A stretch of DNA of 64,000 nucleotides from Roseateles asaccharophilus (GTDB taxonomy: Bacteria; Pseudomonadota; Gammaproteobacteria; Burkholderiales; Burkholderiaceae_C): the NCBI RefSeq assembly GCF_004362405.1, contig NZ_SNXE01000002.1:488191-552190 (forward strand). The letters are read 5' to 3'. Both the position numbers and the translations under genes were made by a program. Below, piece after piece: positions 1 through 9,013 of the stretch. The notes below the pieces were generated by a model, which did no database searches, had not been told where the DNA came from, and saw nothing but the letters and a program-made list of their open reading frames with translations. How positions within the stretch are numbered: the first letter of the stretch is position 1; each line of letters starts with the position of its first letter.

Positions 1-2
1 TG

Positions 3-692
3 CTGCCCCTGATCGACTGGCTGGCCCTGCTGCTGTTCTTTGCCGGCTGGGTGGGCTATGCGCGATTCGCCAAGCGACGCTCGCAGAGCCAGGCCTCGGT
101 CCTGGGGGCGACCAATCGCGAGCGCTATCGCTGGATGCTGCAGACGACCTACCGCGAGGTGCGGGTGATCGACGGCGTGGTGGTGCAGAGCCTGTCCACC
201 AGCCCGTCCTTCTTCGCGTCCACCACCATCCTGATCATTGGTGGCTTGCTGGCGGTGCTGGGGGCCAGCGACAAGGCCAGCGAGCTGGTGCGCGAACTGC
301 CTTTTACGGCTCGCACCAGCACCCTGGTCTTTGATCTCAAGCTGGTGCTGCTGGCCGGCATCTTCATCTACGCCTTCTTCCGCTTCACCTGGAGCATGCG
401 GCAGTACACCTTTGGTGCCCTGCTGGTGGCGGCGGCGCCGGAGTCCTGGCAGTTCGAGCAGGACAGCAGCCTGTCACGCGAGGCCTTTGCCCAGCGGGCG
501 GGCAAGGTGGTGGCGCTGGCGGCCGAGAGCTTCAACGACGGACTGCGCGCCTACTACCTGGCCTTTGCCGCCGTGGCCTGGTTCTTCTCGCCCTGGGCCT
601 TCATGGCGGGGACCCTGGGCGTGATCTTCATTCTGTACCGGCGCGAGTTTCGCTCCGAGGTGCTGAAGGCCTTGCAGGGCGAGTGGCGCTAG
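3..692 (+). CDS. DUF599 domain-containing membrane protein (5' end outside window)
   Basis: The reading frame is open from the first in-frame codon of the window, so the true start is at or just before base 1. An ATG would be completed if the base before the window were A, which I cannot see. The visible 229 residues have about four hydrophobic segments, at the N-terminus, around residues 70-88, around 115-128 and near the C-terminus. The character matches DUF599 inner-membrane proteins, whose function is unknown. It converges on pldA with only 22 bp between the two stop codons. No catalytic motif is visible. The family call is by overall pattern and I am fairly confident of it. Confidence 0.75.
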   Translation: MPLIDWLALLLFFAGWVGYARFAKRRSQSQASVLGATNRERYRWMLQTTYREVRVIDGVVVQSLSTSPSFFASTTILIIGGLLAVLGASDKASELVRELPFTARTSTLVFDLKLVLLAGIFIYAFFRFTWSMRQYTFGALLVAAAPESWQFEQDSSLSREAFAQRAGKVVALAAESFNDGLRAYYLAFAAVAWFFSPWAFMAGTLGVIFILYRREFRSEVLKALQGEWR

Positions 693-707
693 CGAGGGCG
701 GCCTCGC
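692..707. terminator. Short hairpin between convergent DUF599 gene and pldA
   Basis: GCGAGG (692-697) and CCTCGC (702-707) form a 6-bp stem with a 4-base loop exactly between two convergent stop codons. There is no T tract on either side, so a terminator role is inferred from position only. Confidence 0.3.
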
Positions 708-714
708 ACGGCAC

Positions 715-1821
715 TCAGAACTGCAAAAAGCTCAGGCCCAGCCCCAGACTGGTCTGGCGGAAGTTGTAGTCGCTGAGGGTCTCGCCGTAGCCGTGGAAAG
801 CCTGCACATACCAGCGCATGCCGTTGGGCTGGTCGGCAAAGACCGGGTAGGTCCACTCCATCTGGAAGGCGCCGTACTGGCCCACATGGCGCAGATTGCT
901 GCGCAAGAGCATTTGCAGGGTGTGTCGGCCACCGGCCCAGCTGAGCTGCAACTCCGCGCGACCGCGATAGAGGGTCAGATCGGGGTTGTTGTCCTCGCTA
1001 TAGGGCTCGGTGATGCGCTGACTCACCCGCGCGACCAGGGCCCAGTTGCCGCGGTCTATGCCCGCTGCCAGGTTCACGCGGTTCCAGCTGCGCGAGAGCG
1101 GGTCAGACTGACCATTGGACTGGTGGGCCACGCTGAGCAGGGCATAGCGCCACTGCCAGTCAAAGGGCAGGCGGCGCAGCCCCTTGGGGGTGGGCAGCAC
1201 ATAGATCAGCTCCGGCTCGTAATCGGTGTTGCGAAAGGGGCGGGAGTTCCTGCCGTCATAGATCTGCCACATGGCCTGCTGGGTGTAGGCCGCCCACAGG
1301 TCGCCGCCGGGCAGCAGAAAGTCCTGGGCCAGCTTGGTGCGCAGCGAGATCTGGAATTTGGCCTCTTCACGCCGGTAGCTGGGCTGGGGCACGGCGGCCT
1401 GGGTGGGCGAGCTGGGCGCGCGGTTGATGCGGCTGGTGATGTGCAGCGGCATGGCGTAGCTCGGCCGGTAGCCGACCAGATTGAAGCGGCCACGCTTGCT
1501 GCCCGCGTCCAGCTCCCAGTAGCGGGTGAGCAGGCTGGGCGGTGGGGACGCGGCGTCTTCACGCAGCAGCTCGCCCTTGGGGGCGATCAGCGAGTCGCTG
1601 GTGTCCGGCGCTGGCGTTGCGGCCGCAGCGGCGGGGGAGGCCTCAACAGCCCGGCCCAGGGCGCGGTCGTAGCAGTCCAGACGGTCGGCCGGCGCGCCAA
1701 TGGCGGCACAGGCTTGCAGCGCCGCCGCGTCCGGAGCGGCGCCGGGAGCGCTCCCCCCTTGAGCCTGAATCGCAGGACTGGCCAGCAAGGCCAGTGACAG
1801 CAGGACGGGGCGCTTGGGCAT
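715..1821 (-). CDS. pldA: Outer-membrane phospholipase A (phospholipase A1, PldA/OMPLA)
   Basis: Predicted calcium-dependent outer-membrane phospholipase that hydrolyses mislocalised phospholipids in the outer leaflet. The N-terminus is a signal peptide ending near Ala-Ile-Gln-Ala (residue 20). Residues 21-100 are an Ala/Pro-rich linker, and a beta-barrel-type region runs to a C-terminal Phe typical of outer-membrane proteins. The family active site is intact: His233 and Ser235 lie in HQSNGQS and Asn247 lies in SRSWNRV, with the same spacing as His142/Ser144/Asn156 of the E. coli enzyme. At 368 aa it is longer than the E. coli protein because of the linker. It lies 12 bp downstream of the ABC-transporter ATPase gene on the same strand and may be transcribed with it. 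Confidence 0.92.
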   Translation of the reverse strand: MPKRPVLLSLALLASPAIQAQGGSAPGAAPDAAALQACAAIGAPADRLDCYDRALGRAVEASPAAAAATPAPDTSDSLIAPKGELLREDAASPPPSLLTRYWELDAGSKRGRFNLVGYRPSYAMPLHITSRINRAPSSPTQAAVPQPSYRREEAKFQISLRTKLAQDFLLPGGDLWAAYTQQAMWQIYDGRNSRPFRNTDYEPELIYVLPTPKGLRRLPFDWQWRYALLSVAHQSNGQSDPLSRSWNRVNLAAGIDRGNWALVARVSQRITEPYSEDNNPDLTLYRGRAELQLSWAGGRHTLQMLLRSNLRHVGQYGAFQMEWTYPVFADQPNGMRWYVQAFHGYGETLSDYNFRQTSLGLGLSFLQF

Positions 1822-1833
1822 GGGTTCAGCTTC

Positions 1834-2601
<768 letters not shown>

Positions 2602-2606
2602 GAGTT

Positions 2607-3731
2607 TCAGTCTCCCAGCAGCTTGCCGCTGCGGCGGGCTTCCAGGCCCGCAACCTTGGCCACTTTCTGGCCGGCGCGCACCAGGCGCACGGAATCCCGA
2701 GCGAACAGCAGTCCGTCCACGGGGCTTGTCAGATCGGTCACCGCATTGCTGATCGGGTCGATCACCTGGGCCAGGACCTCGCCCGACTTCAGGGCCTCGC
2801 CGGGCTGGCGCAAAAAGGTGAGCACGCCGCCGACCGGGCTGGCAACCGGCATGCTGCCGGCCAGGGGGCGCGCGTCGCCCAGGGGCTCGGGCAGGGCCGG
2901 CGTGGGCATGTCGATCAGGCCGCGCCAGGTCAGGAAGTCGAGCAGGTTCTGGGCGTCGCGCTCGGCCAGGGCATGCTCCACATCGACCTGCCCGCGCAGC
3001 TCCACGGTGACCGAGAGGCAGGCCTGGGGGAGGGGCGTGCCGCGACCCTCGAAGCGCTGTGCCCAGCGCCACCAGGGCTGGGAGCAGGCTTCGTCAAAGG
3101 GCCGGTCGCCCGAGTCCAGGGCCAGCAGGGTCAGGCGTGAACCGAGGAAGCGGGCCAGGGGCTCGCAGTCCGCGGCGCAGGGGGTCTCGGTGTAGAGATG
3201 CAGCACGGCCTCGTTGTCGCAGTGCAGGTCCAGCACGATGTCGGCGTCACAGGCCAGCAGCATCAGCTGGCGCCGCAGGGACTGCAGCTCGGTCTCCACC
3301 TTCTGGGCGGCGATGGCCTCGCGCAAATGCCGGCGCAACAGGGCCACATTGGCGCTGGCGTCCGCGCCAAGTTCCGGGGCGGCGCGCTCGGCCACGGCCT
3401 CGATCAGGTCGGGGTAGTAGCGGTTGAAGTTCTCACCCGAAGTGGCCTCGAAGCGGCCCAGATGGCCGTGCAGCAGATGCTGGGACAGGCCGATCGGGTT
3501 GGCCATGGGGACCAGCACGATCTCGCCCTTGATGCGGCCCTGGGCCTCCAGGGCATCGAGCTTGAGGCGCAGATGGTGGGCCACCAGCATGCCGGGCAGT
3601 TCATCGGCGTGCAGCGAGGCCTGCAGATAGGCCTTGCCGACGGACGAGCCGGCCTGGCCGTAGTGCAGGGAAATCAGCTCTCTTTGCGTGCCCGGTGTGG
3701 GCGAGAGCAGGGCGTGTCTTTGCGTATGCAT
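2607..3731 (-). CDS. aotO: Succinylglutamate desuccinylase/aspartoacylase family zinc hydrolase (AotO-like)
   Basis: A 374-aa protein of the M14-like AstE/AspA family. The zinc ligands are visible: His41 and Glu44 in LHADE, and His170 in the DLHCDN motif. The substrate-binding NxNR element is NFNR at 101-104. The C-terminal third resembles the beta-rich, biotinyl-like tail common in this family. It sits between permease and ATPase genes of a basic amino acid importer, exactly where aotO lies in aotJQMOP. The family removes acyl groups from N-acyl amino acids. An inference is that it releases free amino acid from an acylated imported substrate, but nothing in the sequence fixes the acyl group. 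Confidence 0.88.
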   Translation of the reverse strand: MHTQRHALLSPTPGTQRELISLHYGQAGSSVGKAYLQASLHADELPGMLVAHHLRLKLDALEAQGRIKGEIVLVPMANPIGLSQHLLHGHLGRFEATSGENFNRYYPDLIEAVAERAAPELGADASANVALLRRHLREAIAAQKVETELQSLRRQLMLLACDADIVLDLHCDNEAVLHLYTETPCAADCEPLARFLGSRLTLLALDSGDRPFDEACSQPWWRWAQRFEGRGTPLPQACLSVTVELRGQVDVEHALAERDAQNLLDFLTWRGLIDMPTPALPEPLGDARPLAGSMPVASPVGGVLTFLRQPGEALKSGEVLAQVIDPISNAVTDLTSPVDGLLFARDSVRLVRAGQKVAKVAGLEARRSGKLLGD

Positions 3732-3755
3732 GGGAAGGCAGGGTCTGGCGCGCGC

Positions 3756-4442
3756 TCAGCGCGCCATCAGCGGTCGCAGCCAGCGGCGCTCGGCCATGTG
3801 GAACAGGCCCACCAGGGCCAGGGTCAGCAGTAGGTAGAAGACGGCCGCGGTGATGAAGGCTTCGAAGGGGATGTAGTAGGTGGAGTTGACCTGCCGGGCC
3901 GCGCCGGTGAGATCCATGATGGTGACGATGCTGGCAAGGGCCGTGCCGTGCAGCATGAAGATGGCCTCGTTGCTGTAGGCCGGCAGGGCGCGGCGCAGGG
4001 CCGAGGGCAGCACGATGCGGCGCAGCATCACCCAGCGGCTCATGCCCAGGGCCTTGGCGGCCTCGATCTCGCCGGCCGGAAGCGCGCGGATGGAGCCCGC
4101 GATGATCTCCACCGTGTAGGCGCAGGTGTTGAGCGCGAAGGTCAGGCAGGCGCAGAACCAGGCCGAGCTGAAGTAGGGCCACAGGGCACTCTTCTGCATC
4201 CACTCGAACTGGGCCAGGCCGTAGTAGATGAGAAAGAGCTGGACCAGCATGGGCGTGCCGCGGAACACATAGGTGTAGAGCCAGATCGGCCGCGAGATCC
4301 AGGCCTGGGGCAGGGTGCGCAGCACGGCCAGCGGAATGGCAAAGGCCAGGCCCAGGCCCAGGGAGATGATCAGCAGCTCGAAGGTGGTCCAGGCGCCGCT
4401 GAGATACAGCGGCAGATTGTCGGTGATGGCTTCCAGATTCAT
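3756..4442 (-). CDS. aotM: Polar amino acid ABC transporter permease (HisM/AotM type)
   Basis: Inner-membrane permease of 228 aa with about five hydrophobic segments. It has the EAA-type loop (GEIEAAKALGMSRW, mid-protein) that docks the ATPase, followed by the LPSALRRALPAY stretch typical of HisM-like subunits. It pairs with the HisQ-like permease encoded 8 bp upstream. The downstream gene is the AotO-like hydrolase. Length and motif positions are normal for the family, and I see no defect. Confidence 0.88.
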   Translation of the reverse strand: MNLEAITDNLPLYLSGAWTTFELLIISLGLGLAFAIPLAVLRTLPQAWISRPIWLYTYVFRGTPMLVQLFLIYYGLAQFEWMQKSALWPYFSSAWFCACLTFALNTCAYTVEIIAGSIRALPAGEIEAAKALGMSRWVMLRRIVLPSALRRALPAYSNEAIFMLHGTALASIVTIMDLTGAARQVNSTYYIPFEAFITAAVFYLLLTLALVGLFHMAERRWLRPLMAR

Positions 4443-4450
4443 GGCCGGCC

Positions 4451-5143
4451 TCAGAGCTTGCCTTGGCGCTGGCCGACGGACAGGCGCTTTTGCAGGCGGT
4501 CGAATACCAGTTCCGAGACCGTGGTGAAGGCCAGATAGATCAGGGCCACGGCGCTGTAGAACACAAAGGGCTCCCGGGTGCTGCCGGCGGCCTGCGAGCC
4601 GCGCGTCATCAGATCATGCAGACCGATCACCGAGACGATGGCGGTGCTCTTGATCAGCACCAGCCAGTTGTTGGACAGACCCGGCAGGGCGTGGCGGAAC
4701 ATCTGCGGGAAGCTGATGCGCACAAGGACCTGCCAGGGGCTCATGCCATAAGCCAGGCCGGCTTCGCGCTGACCCGGCGGCACGGCCAGGAAGGCGCCCC
4801 GGAAGGCCTCGGTGAGGTAGGCCCCGAAGATGAAGCCGATGGTGATGACGCCGGCCACATACGGGTCGATGTCGATGTAGTCCTCATGCCCCAGGCTCAG
4901 GGCGATATGGTTCACCGCCACCTGGCCGCCGAAGAAGATCAGCAGCATCAGCACCAGATCGGGCACGCCGCGGATCACGGTGGTGTAGACATAGGCTAGG
5001 CCCTGCGCCCAGCGCCAGCGCGAGAGCTTGGCCATGGCGCCTGCCAGGCCCAGCACCATGGCCAGGGCCAGCGAGGCCAGGGCCACGCTCAGTGTGATGG
5101 CCGCACCTTCAAGCAGGCTGGGCAGAAATCCGTGTAGAAACAT
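4451..5143 (-). CDS. aotQ: Polar amino acid ABC transporter permease (HisQ/AotQ type)
   Basis: Second inner-membrane permease subunit, 230 aa. It starts with MFLHGFLPSLLEG, as HisQ-like proteins do, and carries five hydrophobic segments. The EAA loop (REAGLAYGMSPWQ) is followed by FPQMFRHALPGLSNNW. It is separated from the binding-protein gene aotJ by 171 bp that hold a series of perfect hairpins, so the permease and binding-protein parts of the transcript may have different stabilities. It forms the heterodimeric channel with the HisM-like protein. Confidence 0.88.
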   Translation of the reverse strand: MFLHGFLPSLLEGAAITLSVALASLALAMVLGLAGAMAKLSRWRWAQGLAYVYTTVIRGVPDLVLMLLIFFGGQVAVNHIALSLGHEDYIDIDPYVAGVITIGFIFGAYLTEAFRGAFLAVPPGQREAGLAYGMSPWQVLVRISFPQMFRHALPGLSNNWLVLIKSTAIVSVIGLHDLMTRGSQAAGSTREPFVFYSAVALIYLAFTTVSELVFDRLQKRLSVGQRQGKL

Positions 5144-5235
5144 GAGTGCTCAATCAGCGGCGCCGCGCTTGATGGAGCGCTGGGCCTGGCCCGCGCGCAT
5201 CATCCGGCAACCGCCTGAGAGGGGCTGTGCCGGAC

Positions 5236-5260
5236 ACAAACAGCCCTGAGGGCTGTTTGT
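5236..5260 (-). terminator. Perfect 11-bp hairpin between aotJ and aotQ
   Basis: ACAAACAGCCC (5236-5246), loop TGA, GGGCTGTTTGT (5250-5260) is a perfect inverted repeat. Reading along the minus strand it lies 55 bp after the aotJ stop and is followed by no long T run except the TTTGT within the stem. It could be a partial terminator or a 3' RNA-stabilising structure that raises binding-protein mRNA over permease mRNA. Confidence 0.6.
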
Positions 5261-5271
5261 GCCTGCACGGC

Positions 5272-5304
5272 GCCGGAGCCTCTGGCTCCGGCCGGCAAAG
5301 CCGG
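5272..5304 (-). repeat. Two adjoining hairpins between aotJ and aotQ
   Basis: GCCGGAGCC-TCT-GGCTCCGGC (5272-5292) is followed directly by CCGGC-AAA-GCCGG (5292-5304). The second unit, with its following TAGG, also occurs near 20495-20510 in another intergenic gap. That makes it a dispersed palindromic element candidate as well as part of the aotJ 3' structure. Confidence 0.6.
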
Positions 5305-5314
5305 TAGGAGGGGA

Positions 5315-6100
5315 TTACTTAGGCGAAATGTCGTACTCGAAGTACTTGTCGTTGAGCTTCTTGAACGTGCCATTGGCCCTGAGGGCCGCGATGGCGTCGT
5401 TGAACTTCTTGCCCAAGACCTTCTCGTCGGCCTTGCGCATGCCCACGCCGGAACCCACGCCAAAGTACTTGACGTCGGTGAAGGTGGGGCCGGCGAAGGC
5501 GAAGCCCTTGCCGGCGGGCGTCTTCAGGAAGCCCATATCGATGGCCACCATATCGGCCACGGTGGCGTCGATGCGGCCGGACTTGAGGTCCAGAAAGGCC
5601 TGGTCCTGGGTGGCGTAGCGCACGATCTCGCTCTGCTTGAAGACCTCGGCGGCGAACTTCTCGTGGATGGTGGCGCGCTGCACACCGATCTTCTTGCCCT
5701 TCATGCCCGCGGGGGACACATCCAGCTTGGCATCGACCTTGGCGGCGAAGCGGGCGGGGGTGTTGTAGTAGGGGTTGGAAAAGGCGATGGCCTTCTTGCG
5801 CTCGTCGGTGATGGACACCGAGGCGATGATGGCGTCGACCTTGCGCGCCTGCAGGGCGGGGATCAGGCCGTCAAAGTCCTGCTGCACCAGGGTGCACTCG
5901 GCCTTCATTTCGGCGCACAGGGCGTTGGCGTAGTCGATCTCGAAGCCCTTGAGCTTGCCGTCCGGCCCCACTTCGGAGAAGGGGGGGTAGGCGCCTTCCA
6001 CGCCGATGCGAATCTTCTTCCAGTCCGGGGCCTGAGCCTGGGCCGCGGAAATGGCGCCCAAGGCCAGGGCGGCCAGGGCAATCAGGGAACGTCGTTGCAT
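5315..6100 (-). CDS. aotJ: Basic amino acid ABC transporter substrate-binding protein (HisJ/ArgT/AotJ type)
   Basis: Periplasmic solute-binding protein of 261 aa (bacterial family 3). It has a twin-Arg-like start (MQRRS), a hydrophobic core and an AQA cleavage region. The mature part shows the family pattern: GVEGAYPPFSE near the N-terminus, GFEIDYANALC, and the SITDERKKAIAFSNPYY signature. Two in-frame ATGs are possible, at 6109 and 6100. The AGGAG at 6110-6114 abuts the first with no spacing but lies 9 bases before the second, so I chose 6100. It is the first gene of the aot-type operon and is followed by an unusual hairpin array. Confidence 0.88.
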   Translation of the reverse strand: MQRRSLIALAALALGAISAAQAQAPDWKKIRIGVEGAYPPFSEVGPDGKLKGFEIDYANALCAEMKAECTLVQQDFDGLIPALQARKVDAIIASVSITDERKKAIAFSNPYYNTPARFAAKVDAKLDVSPAGMKGKKIGVQRATIHEKFAAEVFKQSEIVRYATQDQAFLDLKSGRIDATVADMVAIDMGFLKTPAGKGFAFAGPTFTDVKYFGVGSGVGMRKADEKVLGKKFNDAIAALRANGTFKKLNDKYFEYDISPK

Positions 6101-6109
6101 GGGAAGCAT

Positions 6110-6114
6110 CTCCT
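6110..6114 (-). promoter_or_regulatory. Ribosome binding site deciding the aotJ start
   Basis: AGGAG on the minus strand is 9 bases from the ATG at 6100 and directly touches the ATG at 6109. The spacing favours 6100. Confidence 0.6.
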
Positions 6115-6164
6115 GAGGGTTGGGTGCAAATGGCAGTGTTGCATGCGCCGGGGCGAGCCGGGCA

Positions 6165-7136
6165 TCAGGGTTTGAGCGTATGCAAGAAGTCGGCCACCGC
6201 CGCCAGGCTGGCCGGGCCGTCTTCTTCCTGGGGCAGATGTCCCAGTTGGTTCAAGGGTATCAGGCGGCTGCCCGGTATGGCCTGGGCCAGGGTCTGGCCG
6301 TCCTCGATGGGCAGCAGGCGATCGCGGGCACCCCAGAGAATCAGGGTGGGGACACGCAGGGCGCTCAGCGGCGCCAAATCCAGGGGGCTACGGCGCTGAT
6401 CCAGAAAGTCCACCAGGGCGCTGCGATTGCCTTCGCGCAGGCTGAGCTCGAAATAGCGCTCCACCGTGGCCGGGTGCAGACGTGCCGGCTGTCCATAGAC
6501 CTCGCGCAGCGCCTGCTCGATCAACCGGCGCGGCAGCAGCCCCTCGGCCAGCCAGCCCGCGCCCGGCAATCGGGCCAGGGTAAAGACCAGGGGAGCGGCT
6601 TCGGGGCGGAACTCCCGCGCACCGGCGTTGAGCAGCACCAGGCCGGCCACACGCTCGGGTTGCTGCAAGCCGAGCTGCCAGGCCAGCTGAGCGCCCAGGC
6701 CCTGGCCGACCAGGATGACCCGGCCCAGGTCCAGGCGCTGCAGCAGCTGCGTCAGCAGCTCGAGATAGGCTGCATCGCCGTAGTTGCCGCTGGCGGCGGG
6801 ACCGCTCAGTCCGAAGCCGGGCAGATCCAGGCGAACGACGCGTCGGCCCTGTGCGCTCAGGGCCGTGGCCCAGGCGTCCCAGCTGTGCAGACTGGAGGCG
6901 CTGCCGTGCAGCATCAGCAGGGGCAGGGGATCGCTGCGCGGGCCCTCGTCGCGGTAGTGCAGCAGCTGGGGGCCGAGCTCCATGAAGTCGGAGGGCGGCG
7001 GCGCCCAGCGTTCCACCAGGCTCTCCAGGCTGCGCTGCGGTGCACGAAAGGCCGCACTGAGCAGGGCCAAGCCCAGCAACAGCACGCCGGCCAGGCGCAG
7101 CAGCCAGGCGGCAGGGCTCAGGGATTCGGAGGCCAT
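6165..7136 (-). CDS. Alpha/beta-fold hydrolase lacking the nucleophile serine
   Basis: A 323-aa alpha/beta-fold protein with an N-terminal membrane anchor or signal segment (residues 11-29). Fold landmarks are clear: HGSASSLHSW (77-86, oxyanion region), LDLPGFGLSG (103-112), Asp272 in WGARD and His300 in QLGH. At the nucleophile elbow the sequence is G-Q-G-L-G (144-148), so residue 146 is Gly instead of Ser. I checked the codon, which is GGC. The acid and His are kept, so it may be a non-catalytic relative, or it may use a different chemistry. It lies between trhO and aotJ on the same strand, 28 bp below trhO. The natural ligand is unknown. Confidence 0.85.
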   Translation of the reverse strand: MASESLSPAAWLLRLAGVLLLGLALLSAAFRAPQRSLESLVERWAPPPSDFMELGPQLLHYRDEGPRSDPLPLLMLHGSASSLHSWDAWATALSAQGRRVVRLDLPGFGLSGPAASGNYGDAAYLELLTQLLQRLDLGRVILVGQGLGAQLAWQLGLQQPERVAGLVLLNAGAREFRPEAAPLVFTLARLPGAGWLAEGLLPRRLIEQALREVYGQPARLHPATVERYFELSLREGNRSALVDFLDQRRSPLDLAPLSALRVPTLILWGARDRLLPIEDGQTLAQAIPGSRLIPLNQLGHLPQEEDGPASLAAVADFLHTLKP

Positions 7137-7165
7137 GATGGGTGGGGAACGGCGTGCCGTCGGAT

Positions 7166-7957
7166 TCAGCGCGCCCGGTGGGCCTCGCTGGCCGGGCGCT
7201 GCACATCGGTGGACGGGCTCAGGCCCGCGTCCAGGGCCTCACGCTGGTCAAAGACGAAGCAGCTGCCCTGGTAGTGCTTGCCGCCCACCTCCTCGAAGTA
7301 TTTGAGGATGCCGCCTTCGAGCTGGTAGATGGGCGTGTCGCTCAGGCCTTGCTCCTGCAGAAAGAGCGCGGCCTTCTCGCAGCGTATGCCGCCGGTGCAG
7401 AAGCTCACCACGGTCTTGCCCTGCAGGGCCTCCCGGTGGCGCTGAACGGCCTCGGGGAACTCGCTGAACTTGCTGATGCGCCAGTCCAGGGCCTGCTCGA
7501 AGCTGCCGTAGTCCACCTCGAAGGCGTTGCGGGTGTCCAGGGTCACGACCGGGCGACCTTCATCGTCATGGCCCTGATCCAGCCAGCGCGCCAGGGTGGC
7601 CGCGGGCAGGGCGGGCGCGCGCTCGGCGCGGTCCGGCCTGATGGTCGGGTGGTTCATGCGGATGATCTCGGGCTTGACCTTGACCAGCAGCTTGCGAAAG
7701 GGCACGGTCTCGGACCAGCTCTCCTTGGGCGCCAGATCGGCAAAGCGCTCGTCATGGCGCAGCGCCTCCACCCAGCCACGTACCGCCTCGGGGGCGCCCG
7801 CCAGGAAGAGATTGATGCCTTCCTCGGCCAGCAGCACCGTGCCACGCAGCGCCAGCTGGCTGGCGCGCTCGTGCAGGGTGTCGCGCAGCGCGGCGCAGTC
7901 GGGCAGCCCTACGAACTTGTAGGCCGAGATATTGAGAACGGGGGCGGGATACAGCAT
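7166..7957 (-). CDS. trhO: tRNA uridine(34) hydroxylase / rhodanese-like protein TrhO (YceA)
   Basis: A 263-aa cytoplasmic enzyme that hydroxylates wobble uridine of tRNAs in the oxygen-dependent branch of mo5U/cmo5U formation. It has the N-terminal acylphosphatase-like part (starting NISAYKFV), then a rhodanese domain. The catalytic loop CTGGIRCEKA has Cys187 and Cys193 by my numbering, and the TLDTRN entry motif comes before it. The frame also offers a GTG 8 codons upstream, but the ATG at 7957 gives the usual N-terminus. It appears co-directional with, and close to, the hydrolase gene downstream. Confidence 0.9.
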   Translation of the reverse strand: MLYPAPVLNISAYKFVGLPDCAALRDTLHERASQLALRGTVLLAEEGINLFLAGAPEAVRGWVEALRHDERFADLAPKESWSETVPFRKLLVKVKPEIIRMNHPTIRPDRAERAPALPAATLARWLDQGHDDEGRPVVTLDTRNAFEVDYGSFEQALDWRISKFSEFPEAVQRHREALQGKTVVSFCTGGIRCEKAALFLQEQGLSDTPIYQLEGGILKYFEEVGGKHYQGSCFVFDQREALDAGLSPSTDVQRPASEAHRAR

Positions 7958-8033
7958 GGCGAGGGCCTGGATTGTAGGCACAGTGCGTCAGCCGCCCCGG
8001 TCGAGCGCCCATCGCCCCCTGGCGAGGGCGGGT

Positions 8034-8981
8034 TCAGGGGGCCGGACGGCTGGGCACACCGGCGCTGCAGACCTCGATATGAGCCGGGCTGTGCACAAAC
8101 CAGCCGCTGCGGTGACGGCGCGCGTCCAGCAGCTCGAGCCAAGTCTTGCTGTCGGTGCGAAGCAGCTGCAGGCGAGGGCGCTCGGCATCGGGCATGTCCG
8201 CCAGCAGGCGCACGCGCTGGATGGGGCTGCGCTGCTCGGCCTGCACGTAGAAGCCCATGGCCCCGCCGCCGCGCGGCAGGCTGGCCAGCAGTTCCATGCC
8301 CTTGATCACGCGCCCCACCAGGGTGATATTGAGATCCAGACCCCGCGGGGCATGACCGATCACGGTGTACAGCGAGCTGCCGGTGCTGGAGTCGGGCGCA
8401 TTGCCGCGGCCCGCACCCACCATGCCGTAGCAATGCGTCAGCCAGGCCTTGTCGGCCTCGGGCTGGGCGGCCACGGGGAAACCATCCACAAAGCCGCTCA
8501 CCGGCGCCCAGCCATCCACATCGGGCAGGCGGCTGATGGGCAGATCCTTGTAGGCGATGGAGAACTCGGCCGGCAGCCTAGCCTGTGCCTCACCCAGGGG
8601 CCGGGCCTTGTCCGGCTTGTCGGCATCGGGATCGCCCCACTGGGTGACGAAGTTGTCCTGGACCCGGACGACGGCCAGGCCGTCGTAGTAGCCGGCGCGT
8701 GCCAGGCTGCGGATATTGGCCACATGGCGGGGCGCGAAGCGCGGCGCCAGCTCGATCAGCACCTGGCCGGGGCCGCGCGCGGTCTGCAACTCCATCAGCA
8801 AGGTGTCACGGGGATCCGGGCTGCGCCAGTCGCTGGCGGGCGACTGGGCCAGGATGTCGGCAGCGCTGCGGGCGGGCTTGGCGGCCGGCGCCTGAGCTTG
8901 CACGGTGGCGCCCAGGCTCAGCAGGGCGGCGCCCAGCAGCTTGATAACCATGGCGGGGAGCGGGGGGCAGGTCTTGCTCAT
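8034..8981 (-). CDS. Periplasmic cyclophilin-type peptidylprolyl isomerase
   Basis: A predicted exported prolyl isomerase of 315 aa with a signal segment ending AQA. The cyclophilin core begins near VLIELAPRFAPRHVANI. It includes RVQDNFVTQWGDPDAD, which holds the Arg, Phe and Gln that match the active site of cyclophilin A. YGMVGAGRGNAPDSSTGSSLYTV-type and GRVIKGMELL segments follow. It is longer than minimal bacterial cyclophilins because of an insert after the core start and a C-terminal extension. The start is uncertain: ATG at 8981 or 8951, neither with a good Shine-Dalgarno. It is divergent from dnaE, whose start is only 44 bp away. Confidence 0.85.
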   Translation of the reverse strand: MSKTCPPLPAMVIKLLGAALLSLGATVQAQAPAAKPARSAADILAQSPASDWRSPDPRDTLLMELQTARGPGQVLIELAPRFAPRHVANIRSLARAGYYDGLAVVRVQDNFVTQWGDPDADKPDKARPLGEAQARLPAEFSIAYKDLPISRLPDVDGWAPVSGFVDGFPVAAQPEADKAWLTHCYGMVGAGRGNAPDSSTGSSLYTVIGHAPRGLDLNITLVGRVIKGMELLASLPRGGGAMGFYVQAEQRSPIQRVRLLADMPDAERPRLQLLRTDSKTWLELLDARRHRSGWFVHSPAHIEVCSAGVPSRPAP

Positions 8982-9013
8982 GGGGGCGGAGCATAGCCGT
9001 CGGCCCCCCTCCT

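Noticed and set aside
2602-3072. Upstream extension of the AotP frame to 3072
   Set aside because: It overlaps aotO in another frame and has Arg/Pro/Gly-rich shadow composition. The normal ATPase start is at 2601.
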